Shown here piece after piece: positions 39,005 through 46,851 of a stretch of DNA of 64,000 nt (the first letter of the stretch is position 1; each line of letters starts with the position of its first letter). This DNA is from Enterococcus diestrammenae. Its GTDB lineage: Bacteria > Bacillota > Bacilli > Lactobacillales > Enterococcaceae. Location of the stretch: NCBI RefSeq assembly GCF_009933255.1, contig NZ_MAEI01000054.1, positions 1-64,000 on the forward strand, written 5' to 3'. The notes below the pieces were generated by a model. That model made no database searches, was not told the DNA's origin, and saw nothing but the letters and a program-made list of their open reading frames with translations. Made by a program: the position numbers and the translations under genes.

Positions 39005-40426
39005 ATGAAAAGACTAGTAAAAGGTTTACTGACTTGTAGTGTAATTTTATTTTTAGCTGGCTGTCAGACCACACCAGTAACACCAATGACTGAACCAGTA
39101 TTTGAAGAAGCTTCGGTCCATGATCCTTCCATTATTCAAGATAGTGACAATTATTATGTGATCGGTTCTCATATGATGTTTGCTCAGAGTCCGGATTTAA
39201 TGAAATGGGAACAGCTTCAAGGATCAGTAGCTGAAGATCAGCTCTTTGAAGATATTCGCAGCGAGTTGGCGGAGGAATTCGACTATGCTAAGACGGATAC
39301 TTTGTGGGCTGGAGATATCGTTAAACTCAAAGACGGCCGGTATTATATGTATTATTGTTTTTGTCAGGGTACGTCACCTCTTTCCGTTTTAGGCGTAGCA
39401 GTGGCTGACGAGGTGACAGGGCCGTACAAAAAAGTTGAATCCTTTTTGTACTCCGGTACATCGCCTCAATTTGATAAAAACTACAATGCAACTAAAGATC
39501 CCAACGTTATCGACCCGGATGTCTTCTATGATGAAGAGGGTAAGTTGTGGATGGTTTACGGTTCTTATTCTGGTGGGATATACATTATGGAAATGGCCGA
39601 AAACGGGTTGCCAAAAGATCGTAATTCTTACGGAACAAAATTAATAGGTGGCAATCATAGCCGGATCGAAGCACCTTATATTCAATACAATAAAGATACT
39701 GGGTATTATTACCTCTTCTTATCTTTTGGCGGATTGGATGCTGTAGGAGGCTACAATATGCGAGTAGCTCGCTCCAAATCTCCGGATGGACCATATGAAG
39801 ATAGCGAAGGCAATTTGATGTCAGAGGTAAAAGGGAAACTAAATACCGCCTTTGACGATGCTAGCATTGCGCCTTATGGAGTGAAGCTGATGGGGAATTT
39901 TTCCTATGTGGCTGATGAAAGTTTTAGTAACGATGGCTACGTTTCTCCAGGACATAACTCCGTTTATTATGATGAAGCAAAAGATCGTTACTATCTAATT
40001 TTTCACACTCGGTTTACTAATTCTGGCGAGCAACATTTGATACGGGTTCATCAAATGTGGTTTACCGAAGACGGCTGGCCGGTAGTTAGTCCGTTACGCT
40101 ATGGTGGTGAGTCAATAGACGATTACACCAAGGCTCAAGAAGCTGGCACTTATGATGCAATCACTACGACAAAAGAAATCAGCGAAACAATCAGTGAACC
40201 GGTGACAGTTAAATTGAAAAAAAGTGGTCGGATTTCTGGTGATGAAGCCGGTAGCTGGGAATCTGCTGAAAGTAATTCTGACAAAGATAGTAGCGTGACT
40301 GTAGCCGAAGTGACCTATAAGGGACGCTTTATCTCTGCTTGGGATCCACGTCAAGATGCACAAGTGATGTGCTTTACGGGGACATCAGCGGAGGGGTTAC
40401 CTCTTTTCCTAGTGGGAAGAAACTAA
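39005..40426 (+). CDS. second surface GH43 arabinanase lipoprotein
   Basis: Lipoprotein of 473 aa (lipobox FLAGC near residue 20) with the same arrangement as the enzyme at 35832. Asp is in SVHDPSII, Asp in NVIDPDVFYDEEGKLWMVYG, Glu in IEAPYIQY, plus SPGHNSV and a short C-terminal beta domain. It probably acts on arabinan with a different cleavage or side-chain preference. The ribosome binding site is poor (TTGGTGATG) and an out-of-frame ATG lies four bases earlier, so translation may be low. It is flanked by terminators on both sides. Confidence 0.88.
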   Translation: MKRLVKGLLTCSVILFLAGCQTTPVTPMTEPVFEEASVHDPSIIQDSDNYYVIGSHMMFAQSPDLMKWEQLQGSVAEDQLFEDIRSELAEEFDYAKTDTLWAGDIVKLKDGRYYMYYCFCQGTSPLSVLGVAVADEVTGPYKKVESFLYSGTSPQFDKNYNATKDPNVIDPDVFYDEEGKLWMVYGSYSGGIYIMEMAENGLPKDRNSYGTKLIGGNHSRIEAPYIQYNKDTGYYYLFLSFGGLDAVGGYNMRVARSKSPDGPYEDSEGNLMSEVKGKLNTAFDDASIAPYGVKLMGNFSYVADESFSNDGYVSPGHNSVYYDEAKDRYYLIFHTRFTNSGEQHLIRVHQMWFTEDGWPVVSPLRYGGESIDDYTKAQEAGTYDAITTTKEISETISEPVTVKLKKSGRISGDEAGSWESAESNSDKDSSVTVAEVTYKGRFISAWDPRQDAQVMCFTGTSAEGLPLFLVGRN

Positions 40427-40467
40427 GCTAGAAATCACCTATCTATTCAGGTAGTGACAAGGATGAC

Positions 40468-40497
40468 GGGCAGTTCTACGCCAGGACTGCCTTTTTT
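40468..40497 (+). terminator. intrinsic terminator
   Basis: GGGCAGTTCT pairs with AGGACTGCC around a short loop, then TTTTTT. Confidence 0.85.
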
Positions 40498-40553
40498 AAG
40501 GCAATTTACTTAGGTGGTTGCTAGAAGAATATATTTTGAAAGAAGGTCTCCTC

Positions 40554-41762
40554 ATGAACAATGCCATCAACGGCGTCCACGATCCCACGATTATTGAAGC
40601 AAATGGAACTTACTATATGGTTTCCACCGATACTCAGCAACCAAAAACCAGCGGCGTGCCGATTCGAAGCTCGAAGGATTTGATTCATTGGCGCTTTGAA
40701 AAGACTGCTCTGGAAGACGGTGTGCCGGCAGAAGCCGATGCTTGGACCGGAGCTACCAATGGTCTGGAAGGGTTGTGGGCACCAGAAATTATTAAATACA
40801 ACAATGAGTACCGCATGTATTATTCCGCATCGACTTTTGGTAGCACGACTTCTTATATCGGGTTGGCGTCAGCACCTCATCCCCTAGGACCTTGGGAAGA
40901 TCGCGGAGAAGTGGTGAAAACGGCCCCGCATTTGGCTAGCCACAATGCCATCGATGCCAATATTTGTACTGACCGGGACGGCGAGCAGTGGTTTACGTAT
41001 GGTTCCTTTTTTGGCGGGATTCATATTTGTGCTGTCGACAAAGCAACTGGTAAACTGAAGGATCCTAGCGATTATGGCAAATTAATTGCCATTCGTCCTC
41101 AGTCGGTAGAGGGGGCGATTGAAGGGCCTTTTATTTATTACAATGAAAAAACGGATGACTTCTATCTGTTTGTTTCTTTTGATTCCTTGAATGATACCTA
41201 CAATATTCGGGTGGGGCGTTCCAAGGAGATTACCGGACCGTATCTGGATCGCAACGGACGGGAATTGACGGAGCTTACGGGAGATCCCAATGAAGTGGGG
41301 ACCAAATTGCTAGGGAGCTATCAGTATCTGGATGAAGCGCCATTATACGGTCCAGGGCACAACTCGATTTTCCGGCGTTCCGATGGGGCGGAGTTCTGCG
41401 TCCATCATATCCGTCGTGTACCTCACACCGCCGACTTTTTCGTGGGAATTCGCCAACTTTATTGGACGAGCGATGGTTGGCCACTGGTGAGTGCTGATTT
41501 TTATAATGGCGATCAACCGAAAAAGGCAGTCACCACATCTGATTTAACCGGTGACTGGGAAATTGTCATGTTTAACAAAGCCAGTGATTTGATACCAGCA
41601 GTGAAACAAGAGCTGACAGATGTCACGATTTCTCCGGAAGGTATTTATCGCTGCGCTTTGGGGGAATTCATTCCCTATTGGCAACCAACAACAGACGGCT
41701 TGCGCTTAGAGTTGTCGGGGCTGTCAGAAGCTGGTTTCGGTTTTATTGGACGGAAACTTTGA
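40554..41762 (+). CDS. cytoplasmic GH43 arabinan endo-1,5-alpha-L-arabinosidase-like enzyme
   Basis: GH43 propeller enzyme of 402 aa with no signal peptide, so likely intracellular. Catalytic acids are Asp in GVHDPTII, Asp in NAIDANICTDRDGEQWFTYG and Glu in AIEGPFIYY. YGPGHNSIF and a C-terminal domain similar to that of the lipoprotein arabinanases are present. ATG 40554 has GAAGG upstream. The longer reading from 40518 has no such site. It may debranch or shorten imported arabino-oligosaccharides together with AbfA. Confidence 0.88.
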   Translation: MNNAINGVHDPTIIEANGTYYMVSTDTQQPKTSGVPIRSSKDLIHWRFEKTALEDGVPAEADAWTGATNGLEGLWAPEIIKYNNEYRMYYSASTFGSTTSYIGLASAPHPLGPWEDRGEVVKTAPHLASHNAIDANICTDRDGEQWFTYGSFFGGIHICAVDKATGKLKDPSDYGKLIAIRPQSVEGAIEGPFIYYNEKTDDFYLFVSFDSLNDTYNIRVGRSKEITGPYLDRNGRELTELTGDPNEVGTKLLGSYQYLDEAPLYGPGHNSIFRRSDGAEFCVHHIRRVPHTADFFVGIRQLYWTSDGWPLVSADFYNGDQPKKAVTTSDLTGDWEIVMFNKASDLIPAVKQELTDVTISPEGIYRCALGEFIPYWQPTTDGLRLELSGLSEAGFGFIGRKL

Positions 41763-41802
41763 AAATCACCCATCCCTGAGCTAACGACTGAATACCGATA
41801 AC

Positions 41803-41856
41803 ACCCTCGATAGCGGTGACTGATGCCAATCATCAGCATCGCTATCGAGGGTTTTT
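41803..41856 (+). terminator. long intrinsic terminator ending the arabinan island
   Basis: CCCTCGATAGCG...CGCTATCGAGGG, extended inward to about 20 bp, then TTTTT. A long inverted-repeat element begins within 10 bp of the T-tract. Confidence 0.9.
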
Positions 41857-41862
41857 AGGATA

Positions 41863-42425
41863 CACTAAGATCTTATAAGTTTTAATCTATGTGAAACCCA
41901 TTTTACCAAGGTTTATAGAGAATTTAATACTGCTTTTTTGATGATTCAAAAATGGTGAAATTTAGCTCCGTAGCAATTGAAATAGCTATAGCTGGACCGA
42001 GAAATGCCAAACGTAAAACGTGTTTGTCATTTCCCTTGGAGCTTCAAACTTAGAGTAAGTGTCGCAAGGCGCCACTAACTCTAAGTACATTCATCTCACA
42101 TCCTTTGAGCTACTGCTATTTCAATTCTACTCCGCTAAATTTCACCATTTTTACGATCAATAGTAGATTTAGAAATAATAGAACAACTTAAAACGAATGA
42201 AGGATAAAAAAGTCTATCATAAAAACTGGTTGATCTTATTATAGGTGAATTCTTCGGGTAGTAGTATTAAAGACATCCGAGGGCTAAAGAAGCATATCGC
42301 ATACATTTTACCTAAGCAGAGCTCGCTAAGATGAGCTAGAAAAATGACAACTACTTTTTGGTTGGCATTTACCAGTTCTACGACCACCTGAGGGATTCTC
42401 CAGAAGCAAGTCCGGCCGGTTTTTA
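41863..42425. repeat. composite hairpin element, copy A
   Basis: Two inverted-repeat modules. Module 1 (41948-42152) has arms of about 43 bp starting AAAAATGGTGAAATTTAG, enclosing two inner hairpins (GAGAAATGCCAAACG with its partner, and ACTTAGAGT...ACTCTAAGT). Module 2 (42220-42425) has arms of about 45 bp starting TAAAAACTGG, again with two inner hairpins. No ORF is supported within. Copies lie at 48685 and 51164. A leading segment (CACTAAGATCTTATAAGTTTT) is shared too. Confidence 0.85.
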
Positions 42426-42592
42426 GGATACATCCCATACTCTTTCAGAGACCAATTCGTTTATCTCAACTTTTTTCTTTGATAAAATATCTTATAAGAT
42501 AGAATGCTGTATTTAAAAAATGTATTTTGACAAAAAGTGAGAAGCTAGTAACTGGTTGCAGGACTATTTACAAATGATGAAGGAGAGAAAAA

Positions 42593-43114
42593 ATGGAGAC
42601 AGCACGTTTACGTTTACGTCGATTTACCCCAGAGGATGGGCCAGCAATCCATGGGTATTTGTCAGATGAGCGAGTAGTGGCCTATGAACCCTATCCGCCG
42701 CAAACATTAGCCGAATGTCAAAAGATTGCCCAGCAGCGTTCCCAGTCCCAAACGATGTGGGCGGTATGTCTCAAGGATAGTGGACAGTTGATTGGAAATG
42801 TTTATTTGGCAGAGCAAGATTATCAAAATTGGGAAGTGGGCTACGTCTTCCACTTTGACTTTCAAAAGCAGGGATATGCCACGGAGGCTGTCCGAGAATT
42901 GATTGCGTGGGCTTTTGCTGAAGGGCATGCGCAACGAATTTTTGCTCAGTGCAATCCAAAAAATACGAATTCATGGCGTTTACTGGAGCGTTTGGGTTTT
43001 CAAAGAGAAGGACACTTGCGGAAAAATATCTATTTTGAGCGCAGTGAAGCCGGCACGCCTTTATGGCTGGATACCTTGGTCTATGGATTGTTGGAGGGGG
43101 AATTACAGGGTTGA
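42593..43114 (+). CDS. GNAT acetyltransferase (RimJ/RimL-like)
   Basis: Cytoplasmic acetyl-CoA-dependent N-acetyltransferase of 173 aa. The acetyl-CoA site is the segment HFDFQKQGYATEAVRELI near residue 87, and the C-terminal NTNSWRLLERLGFQREGHLR is typical of RimJ/RimL-type members. The substrate (protein amino terminus, polyamine or drug) is unknown. AAGGAGAG lies before the ATG. It stands alone between a long repeat element and a hairpin. Confidence 0.88.
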   Translation: METARLRLRRFTPEDGPAIHGYLSDERVVAYEPYPPQTLAECQKIAQQRSQSQTMWAVCLKDSGQLIGNVYLAEQDYQNWEVGYVFHFDFQKQGYATEAVRELIAWAFAEGHAQRIFAQCNPKNTNSWRLLERLGFQREGHLRKNIYFERSEAGTPLWLDTLVYGLLEGELQG

Positions 43115-43199
43115 AACCTTGGTTATCAGAAAAAATGTTGTACAGGGACTAAAATGAAAGCGCAAAAAGAACGGTATCCAACTCTGTAAGACGTAAAAA

Positions 43200-43252
43200 C
43201 AAAGGAGATAGTAAACCCACAGGAACGATACCGTGAGTTTATATCTCCTTCG
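43200..43252. terminator. long hairpin between the GNAT and XRE genes
   Basis: AAAGGAGATAGTAAAC pairs with GTTTATATCTCCTT with one or two mismatches, stem about 20 bp. It is probably a bidirectional terminator between convergent genes. Confidence 0.6.
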
Positions 43253-43320
43253 TGTTTCAGATGTCTGAGGGAGGATTAAGTTTTTTTAATTGACTCTTGC
43301 TGTACTTTTTCAAGCTTTTC

Positions 43321-43905
43321 TTATTTGTGAATTCGTTTTTTATCAAGTAGCGTTTGGATAGTAGATTTTTCCGTTTTATTAGGCTTTATTTTATTTACAG
43401 GACTTTCTAATTTATACTTTTCAATATTCTTGATAGTAGCATCAATTTCTTCGCCGTTTTCAAGGATTAGTTTATCATACATACCTTGTGAATCTACAGT
43501 AGTATCTTCAACGCTATAGACCCGCAGAACCAATCCATGCTCTTTGATTTCTGCCTCTTCTCTATGTTGTTGATAGTAACCCAATCCTGATATAAGAACT
43601 AATATTGCGACGGCTAGCGCGGTAATTATTCCCGTGTATTTTGGAAACAAGCTCATCAAATCCTTTCTTTTATTTTTTCTCCGAATACTCTTGGTTTCGT
43701 AGACGATTTGCTTTCTTCCGACTAACTCATCTAAAGAAATATGATAGAGATCACAGAGCCAGATGAGATTTTCAATATCGGGGAAGCTACGATCATTTTC
43801 CCATTTTGAGATTGTTTGTCTGGAGACATTTAAAATCTGCGCTAATTGTTCCTGAGTCATACCATTGTTCATTCGATAGTGTTGTAGAGATTTTCCTATT
43901 TCCAT
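43321..43905 (-). CDS. XRE-family regulator with a transmembrane segment
   Basis: DNA-binding protein of 194 aa. The helix-turn-helix at residues 5-60 reads MTQEQLAQILNVSRQTISKW. A basic stretch is followed by one membrane helix (TGIITALAVAILVLISGLGY, about residues 92-111) and an 80-residue Lys/Glu-rich outer domain. This suggests membrane-linked signal sensing. It diverges from the orphan ORF at 44123 across a region with two overlapping inverted repeats, a possible target. The function is not known. Confidence 0.78.
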   Translation of the reverse strand: MEIGKSLQHYRMNNGMTQEQLAQILNVSRQTISKWENDRSFPDIENLIWLCDLYHISLDELVGRKQIVYETKSIRRKNKRKDLMSLFPKYTGIITALAVAILVLISGLGYYQQHREEAEIKEHGLVLRVYSVEDTTVDSQGMYDKLILENGEEIDATIKNIEKYKLESPVNKIKPNKTEKSTIQTLLDKKRIHK

Positions 43906-43999
43906 TTGCTGTCACCTCTCATAATGTAAGTATAAAAAAATTTATTCCAATAACCAAGAAACAAACGGTTGCGGTGAGGTCATATTGAGTAAAAATGAT

Positions 44000-44097
44000 A
44001 TGTAAAGGAAACGCGACATCGTAAAATACGACTATATTTGTGCTACTTTCCCTTTACATTGCTATTATTCTGTGTAGGGAACGCTTACAAATATAGT
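44000..44097. repeat. two overlapping, mutually exclusive inverted repeats
   Basis: IR1: ATGTAAAGGAAA (44000-44011) with TTTCCCTTTACAT (44047-44059). IR2: ACTATATTTGTGCTACTTTCCCT (44031-44053, given here by its ends and centre) with AGGGAACGCTTACAAATATAGT (44076-44097). The TTTCCCT segment is shared, so only one hairpin can form at a time. Confidence 0.7.
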
Positions 44098-44122
44098 TTT
44101 TAATGAAAATAATCTTAAATCT

Positions 44123-44506
44123 ATGCAAATTGAGGCTAATAGCTTAGTACTTACGTTTTCTGATGAAACAAAAATATCAATTGATGACTATAATCCTAAT
44201 TATTTTGATAGTAGTCATTTTGAATTTAACGTACAGGAATCATATAGTTTGATTACACCTAGGGCAGGAGGCAATATTAATTTCCCGAATAAGGTTACTG
44301 TCAGTAAAACAACTTATGGAACTTCTAGCTACCCACCAGGACAAATAAACGCGACAGCAACTCGAAGAAAAGCTTACCAAGAAAGAATATACGAAGCTAC
44401 CTATAGTGGGAAAATTTTACTTTCGTCTATTCAAGGAGGTACTGGCGGAGGTAAAACATACGTATATTCGGGTTCAATTCCATATATCTCACATCGTCAG
44501 GTATAG
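44123..44506 (+). CDS. hypothetical protein, possible exported-protein remnant
   Basis: Unrecognised 127-aa protein rich in Ser, Thr, Tyr and Gly, with a C-terminal beta-like stretch (YEATYSGKILLSSIQGGTGG, then YVYSGSIPYISHRQ). No signal peptide and no ribosome binding site precede the ATG at 44123. The frame is open back to 44078 and reads GTLTNIVFNENNLKS, so the N-terminal part, possibly a signal sequence, may have been lost or may lie in another frame. The composition resembles secreted Firmicute proteins. It is a lone gene ending at a strong terminator. Confidence 0.5.
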   Translation: MQIEANSLVLTFSDETKISIDDYNPNYFDSSHFEFNVQESYSLITPRAGGNINFPNKVTVSKTTYGTSSYPPGQINATATRRKAYQERIYEATYSGKILLSSIQGGTGGGKTYVYSGSIPYISHRQV

Positions 44507-44523
44507 GGATATTGTGACCAATA

Positions 44524-44552
44524 AAAAGGCCGCTTTTGATTGCGGCCTTTTT
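44524..44552. terminator. bidirectional terminator
   Basis: AAAAAGGCCGC pairs with GCGGCCTTTTT between the orphan ORF and murE. Confidence 0.92.
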
Positions 44553-44568
44553 CCATTATTCATCTGAG

Positions 44569-46083
44569 TCAAACCGCTGCTTCAATCAAGCGCTTTGCAA
44601 TCACGTAGTCCCCGTCGTAAGGGGTGTCTTCGCCGTTGATTTTTTGCATCGGGTCTTCCCCTTTGCCGGCGATTAAGACGACATCGTTTGGTTGGGCTAG
44701 TTGGAAAGCAAGGGCGATTGCTTTAGCTCGATCCATTTCGTAGAGGATTTCTACTTGTGGATTGTTGATGGCTCTCGCGATTTCTTGGGCGATGGTCAAG
44801 GCATCTTCAAAGGCCGGGTCGTCCATGGTTAAGACGGCCACATCTGCTAGTTCCGAAAGTACTTGGCCGAAATCTTGGCGCCGACTGATGGCTTTGTTGC
44901 CTGGCGAGCCCAGCACGACGATTTGTCGACCTTCTGGATGTACTTTGCGGGTGTATTCTAAGAACAGTTTCAAGCTGATGTAGTTGTGGGCATAATCCAC
45001 ATAGACTGTGGCGCCGTTATGAAGGGTGAGTTGCAACATCCGACCAGGCACGGTGATGTTGGCCAGTCCCAGATAGGCGTCTTCAGTGGTAGCCCCTAGT
45101 AAAGCACTACTTAAAATAGCTGCACAGGCATTGTCTTGATTGAAATCGCCAGGGAGCTTGACGCGGTAGTTGCCGGTCATTTTTAGTGGATCGAGTCGAC
45201 CTTCTAAATAAAACTCGTTGGGATTGGTTGCTGATGAGCTGACTAAGTAGTCGCCACTGTTGCGCCCATAAGTATATAGTGGAATTCCTGCTAAGTGACA
45301 ACTTTCGTCAACTAACTGATAGTAATCCATATCCGCATCAACAATCGCCACTCGGGAATTGTAAATCAGTTCTCGTTTACAATAGAAGTAATCGTCAAAT
45401 GTTGGGTGTTCGATGGGACTGATATGGTCAGGAGAAATGTTTAAAAAGACGCCAACATCATATTTTAAGCCATATACGCGGTCTAGTTTATAAGCTTGCG
45501 AGGAGACTTCCATCACTAAGTGGGTCATGCCATGGCTTACTGCTTCTGCCATCATCTTGTAAAGGTCTAACGATTCCGGTGTCGTCAGATGAGACTTGAA
45601 AAAATGTTCGCCATCTAACGTGGTTTGCATGGTGGACAGCATCGCGCACTTATTGCCAGTGGCCTGTTGTAAAATCCCGTGAGCGAAATAAGCGGCTGTC
45701 GTTTTACCCTTGGTACCGGTGAAAGCCAAGACTTTCAACTGATTTTGCGGATAATCATAGAAGGCCATACTCAAGAGGGCCATCGCTTTGCGGATATCAG
45801 TGACGATGATGCCGCAAGCCAAGGCGACTTCATAAGGCTGTTCTGCCACATAGGCCAATAATCCTTGTTCTTGGGCCTTGACTAAATAATCTTCCTTAAA
45901 TGTCGCCCCTTTGGCAAAAAAGAGGGTATTGCTGTCGGCTTGGCGGGAATCGTAGGAAATCTTGCCAAAGGTCATGGTAGGCAATTGCTTTTTAGCCAAA
46001 TGCCAACCATCCGGCAAGATGAATTCTTTTAGTAGATGGTGTTCTTGCAAAATATCATAAACGGTAGCCAGTGTCAGAGTCAC
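44569..46083 (-). CDS. murE: UDP-N-acetylmuramoyl-tripeptide synthetase, L-lysine-adding
   Basis: Mur ligase that adds the third stem-peptide residue to UDP-MurNAc-L-Ala-D-Glu. The ATP site is AFTGTKGKTTAAYF near residue 115. The specificity loop reads DDPA, where DAP-adding enzymes have DNPR, so L-Lys is expected. VMEVSSQAYKL and NISPDHI are further family motifs. GTG at 46083 is preferred because ATGAGG, nine bases upstream, is a good ribosome binding site and homologues begin at this point. The ATG at 46098 has none. At 504 aa it is of normal length. Confidence 0.95.
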   Translation of the reverse strand: MTLTLATVYDILQEHHLLKEFILPDGWHLAKKQLPTMTFGKISYDSRQADSNTLFFAKGATFKEDYLVKAQEQGLLAYVAEQPYEVALACGIIVTDIRKAMALLSMAFYDYPQNQLKVLAFTGTKGKTTAAYFAHGILQQATGNKCAMLSTMQTTLDGEHFFKSHLTTPESLDLYKMMAEAVSHGMTHLVMEVSSQAYKLDRVYGLKYDVGVFLNISPDHISPIEHPTFDDYFYCKRELIYNSRVAIVDADMDYYQLVDESCHLAGIPLYTYGRNSGDYLVSSSATNPNEFYLEGRLDPLKMTGNYRVKLPGDFNQDNACAAILSSALLGATTEDAYLGLANITVPGRMLQLTLHNGATVYVDYAHNYISLKLFLEYTRKVHPEGRQIVVLGSPGNKAISRRQDFGQVLSELADVAVLTMDDPAFEDALTIAQEIARAINNPQVEILYEMDRAKAIALAFQLAQPNDVVLIAGKGEDPMQKINGEDTPYDGDYVIAKRLIEAAV

Positions 46084-46241
46084 GGATAAACGCCTCATTT
46101 CGTCAAAATTCTCTGTTCATTATAGCACACGGGAGAAAGGGGTGAAATATTCAAGAATTGCTAGGCTTGCGAGAGCGGGTTAAGAAGTAGGAAGATAGGA
46201 AATAGTATTTCTCAGGAGTGGCCTTGTTGGCAGCCGGTTTA

Positions 46242-46676
46242 TCAGTGAGTATTTAGATAACTTTGGTGAATATCTGTCGGCAAGTTGTCTGGAATTTGAG
46301 CATTGACGGCAGCTTCGTTTCCCTGTTTGATGGCTTCATCGTAGTACCAAGATTTGAATTTCAACATGTCCAAGACTCGTTCTAGTTTTTCGATTTCTGC
46401 TTCGACGATTTCTCGTTGGTGATCAAAGAGTTCTTTACGAGCAGGATAAGTTTCTTTGCCTAGCTTCGTCCAAGTCATGAAGAGTTTGATGTCTTTGATT
46501 TCCAGACCAGATTTTTTCAAGCAGTCGATAATCCGAAGTGCTTCAATCTCATTGTCGGAAAACTTGCGAATACCGGAGACCCGCTGTATATCAGGAAAGA
46601 GCCCTTCTTTATCGTAATAACGCAAGGTGGAAACCGGCAAATTGAACCGTTTCGCCACTTCACCGATTGAATACAT
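46242..46676 (-). CDS. MerR-family regulator
   Basis: Transcription factor of 144 aa. The winged helix (YSIGEVAKRFNLPVSTLRYYD) is at the N-terminus. A long coiled-coil dimerisation helix is around residues 80-115 and a short C-terminal effector region follows. There is no cysteine metal-binding loop, so the signal is probably organic. The start at 46676 has TTGGAGGAA upstream. The divergent DXS-like gene is the probable target through the dyad at 46713-46730. Confidence 0.88.
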   Translation of the reverse strand: MYSIGEVAKRFNLPVSTLRYYDKEGLFPDIQRVSGIRKFSDNEIEALRIIDCLKKSGLEIKDIKLFMTWTKLGKETYPARKELFDHQREIVEAEIEKLERVLDMLKFKSWYYDEAIKQGNEAAVNAQIPDNLPTDIHQSYLNTH

Positions 46677-46708
46677 AAAAATTCCTCCAACTTTTTTCAT
46701 TTTTTTGC

Positions 46709-46766
46709 TTGACCTAAAGTCAGGTTTAGGTATTACGATTGTAAAGTGCTTTTGCTAAAAGGTCAA
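46709..46766. promoter_or_regulatory. divergent merR/DXS-like promoters with MerR dyad
   Basis: The plus-strand promoter is TTGACC (46709-46714), 16 bp, TATTAC (46731-46736), with the dyad CCTAAA-6-TTTAGG (46713-46730) filling the spacer, as MerR proteins require. The minus-strand promoter for merR is TTGACC (46761-46766), 17 bp, TACAAT (46738-46743). The dyad then lies just downstream of its start, allowing autoregulation. Confidence 0.7.
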
Positions 46767-46851
46767 TGGTAGCTGCTCGATTTGCTTTGATGAGCTTAAA
46801 ACGGGTCCCGTACTTTAAAAAAAATTTTAAAAGAAGATAGGAGTCTTACAT

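Noticed and set aside
42479..42505. promoter for the GNAT gene (TTGATA and TAGAAT)
   Set aside because: The spacer is only 15 bp, so I did not list it as a feature.
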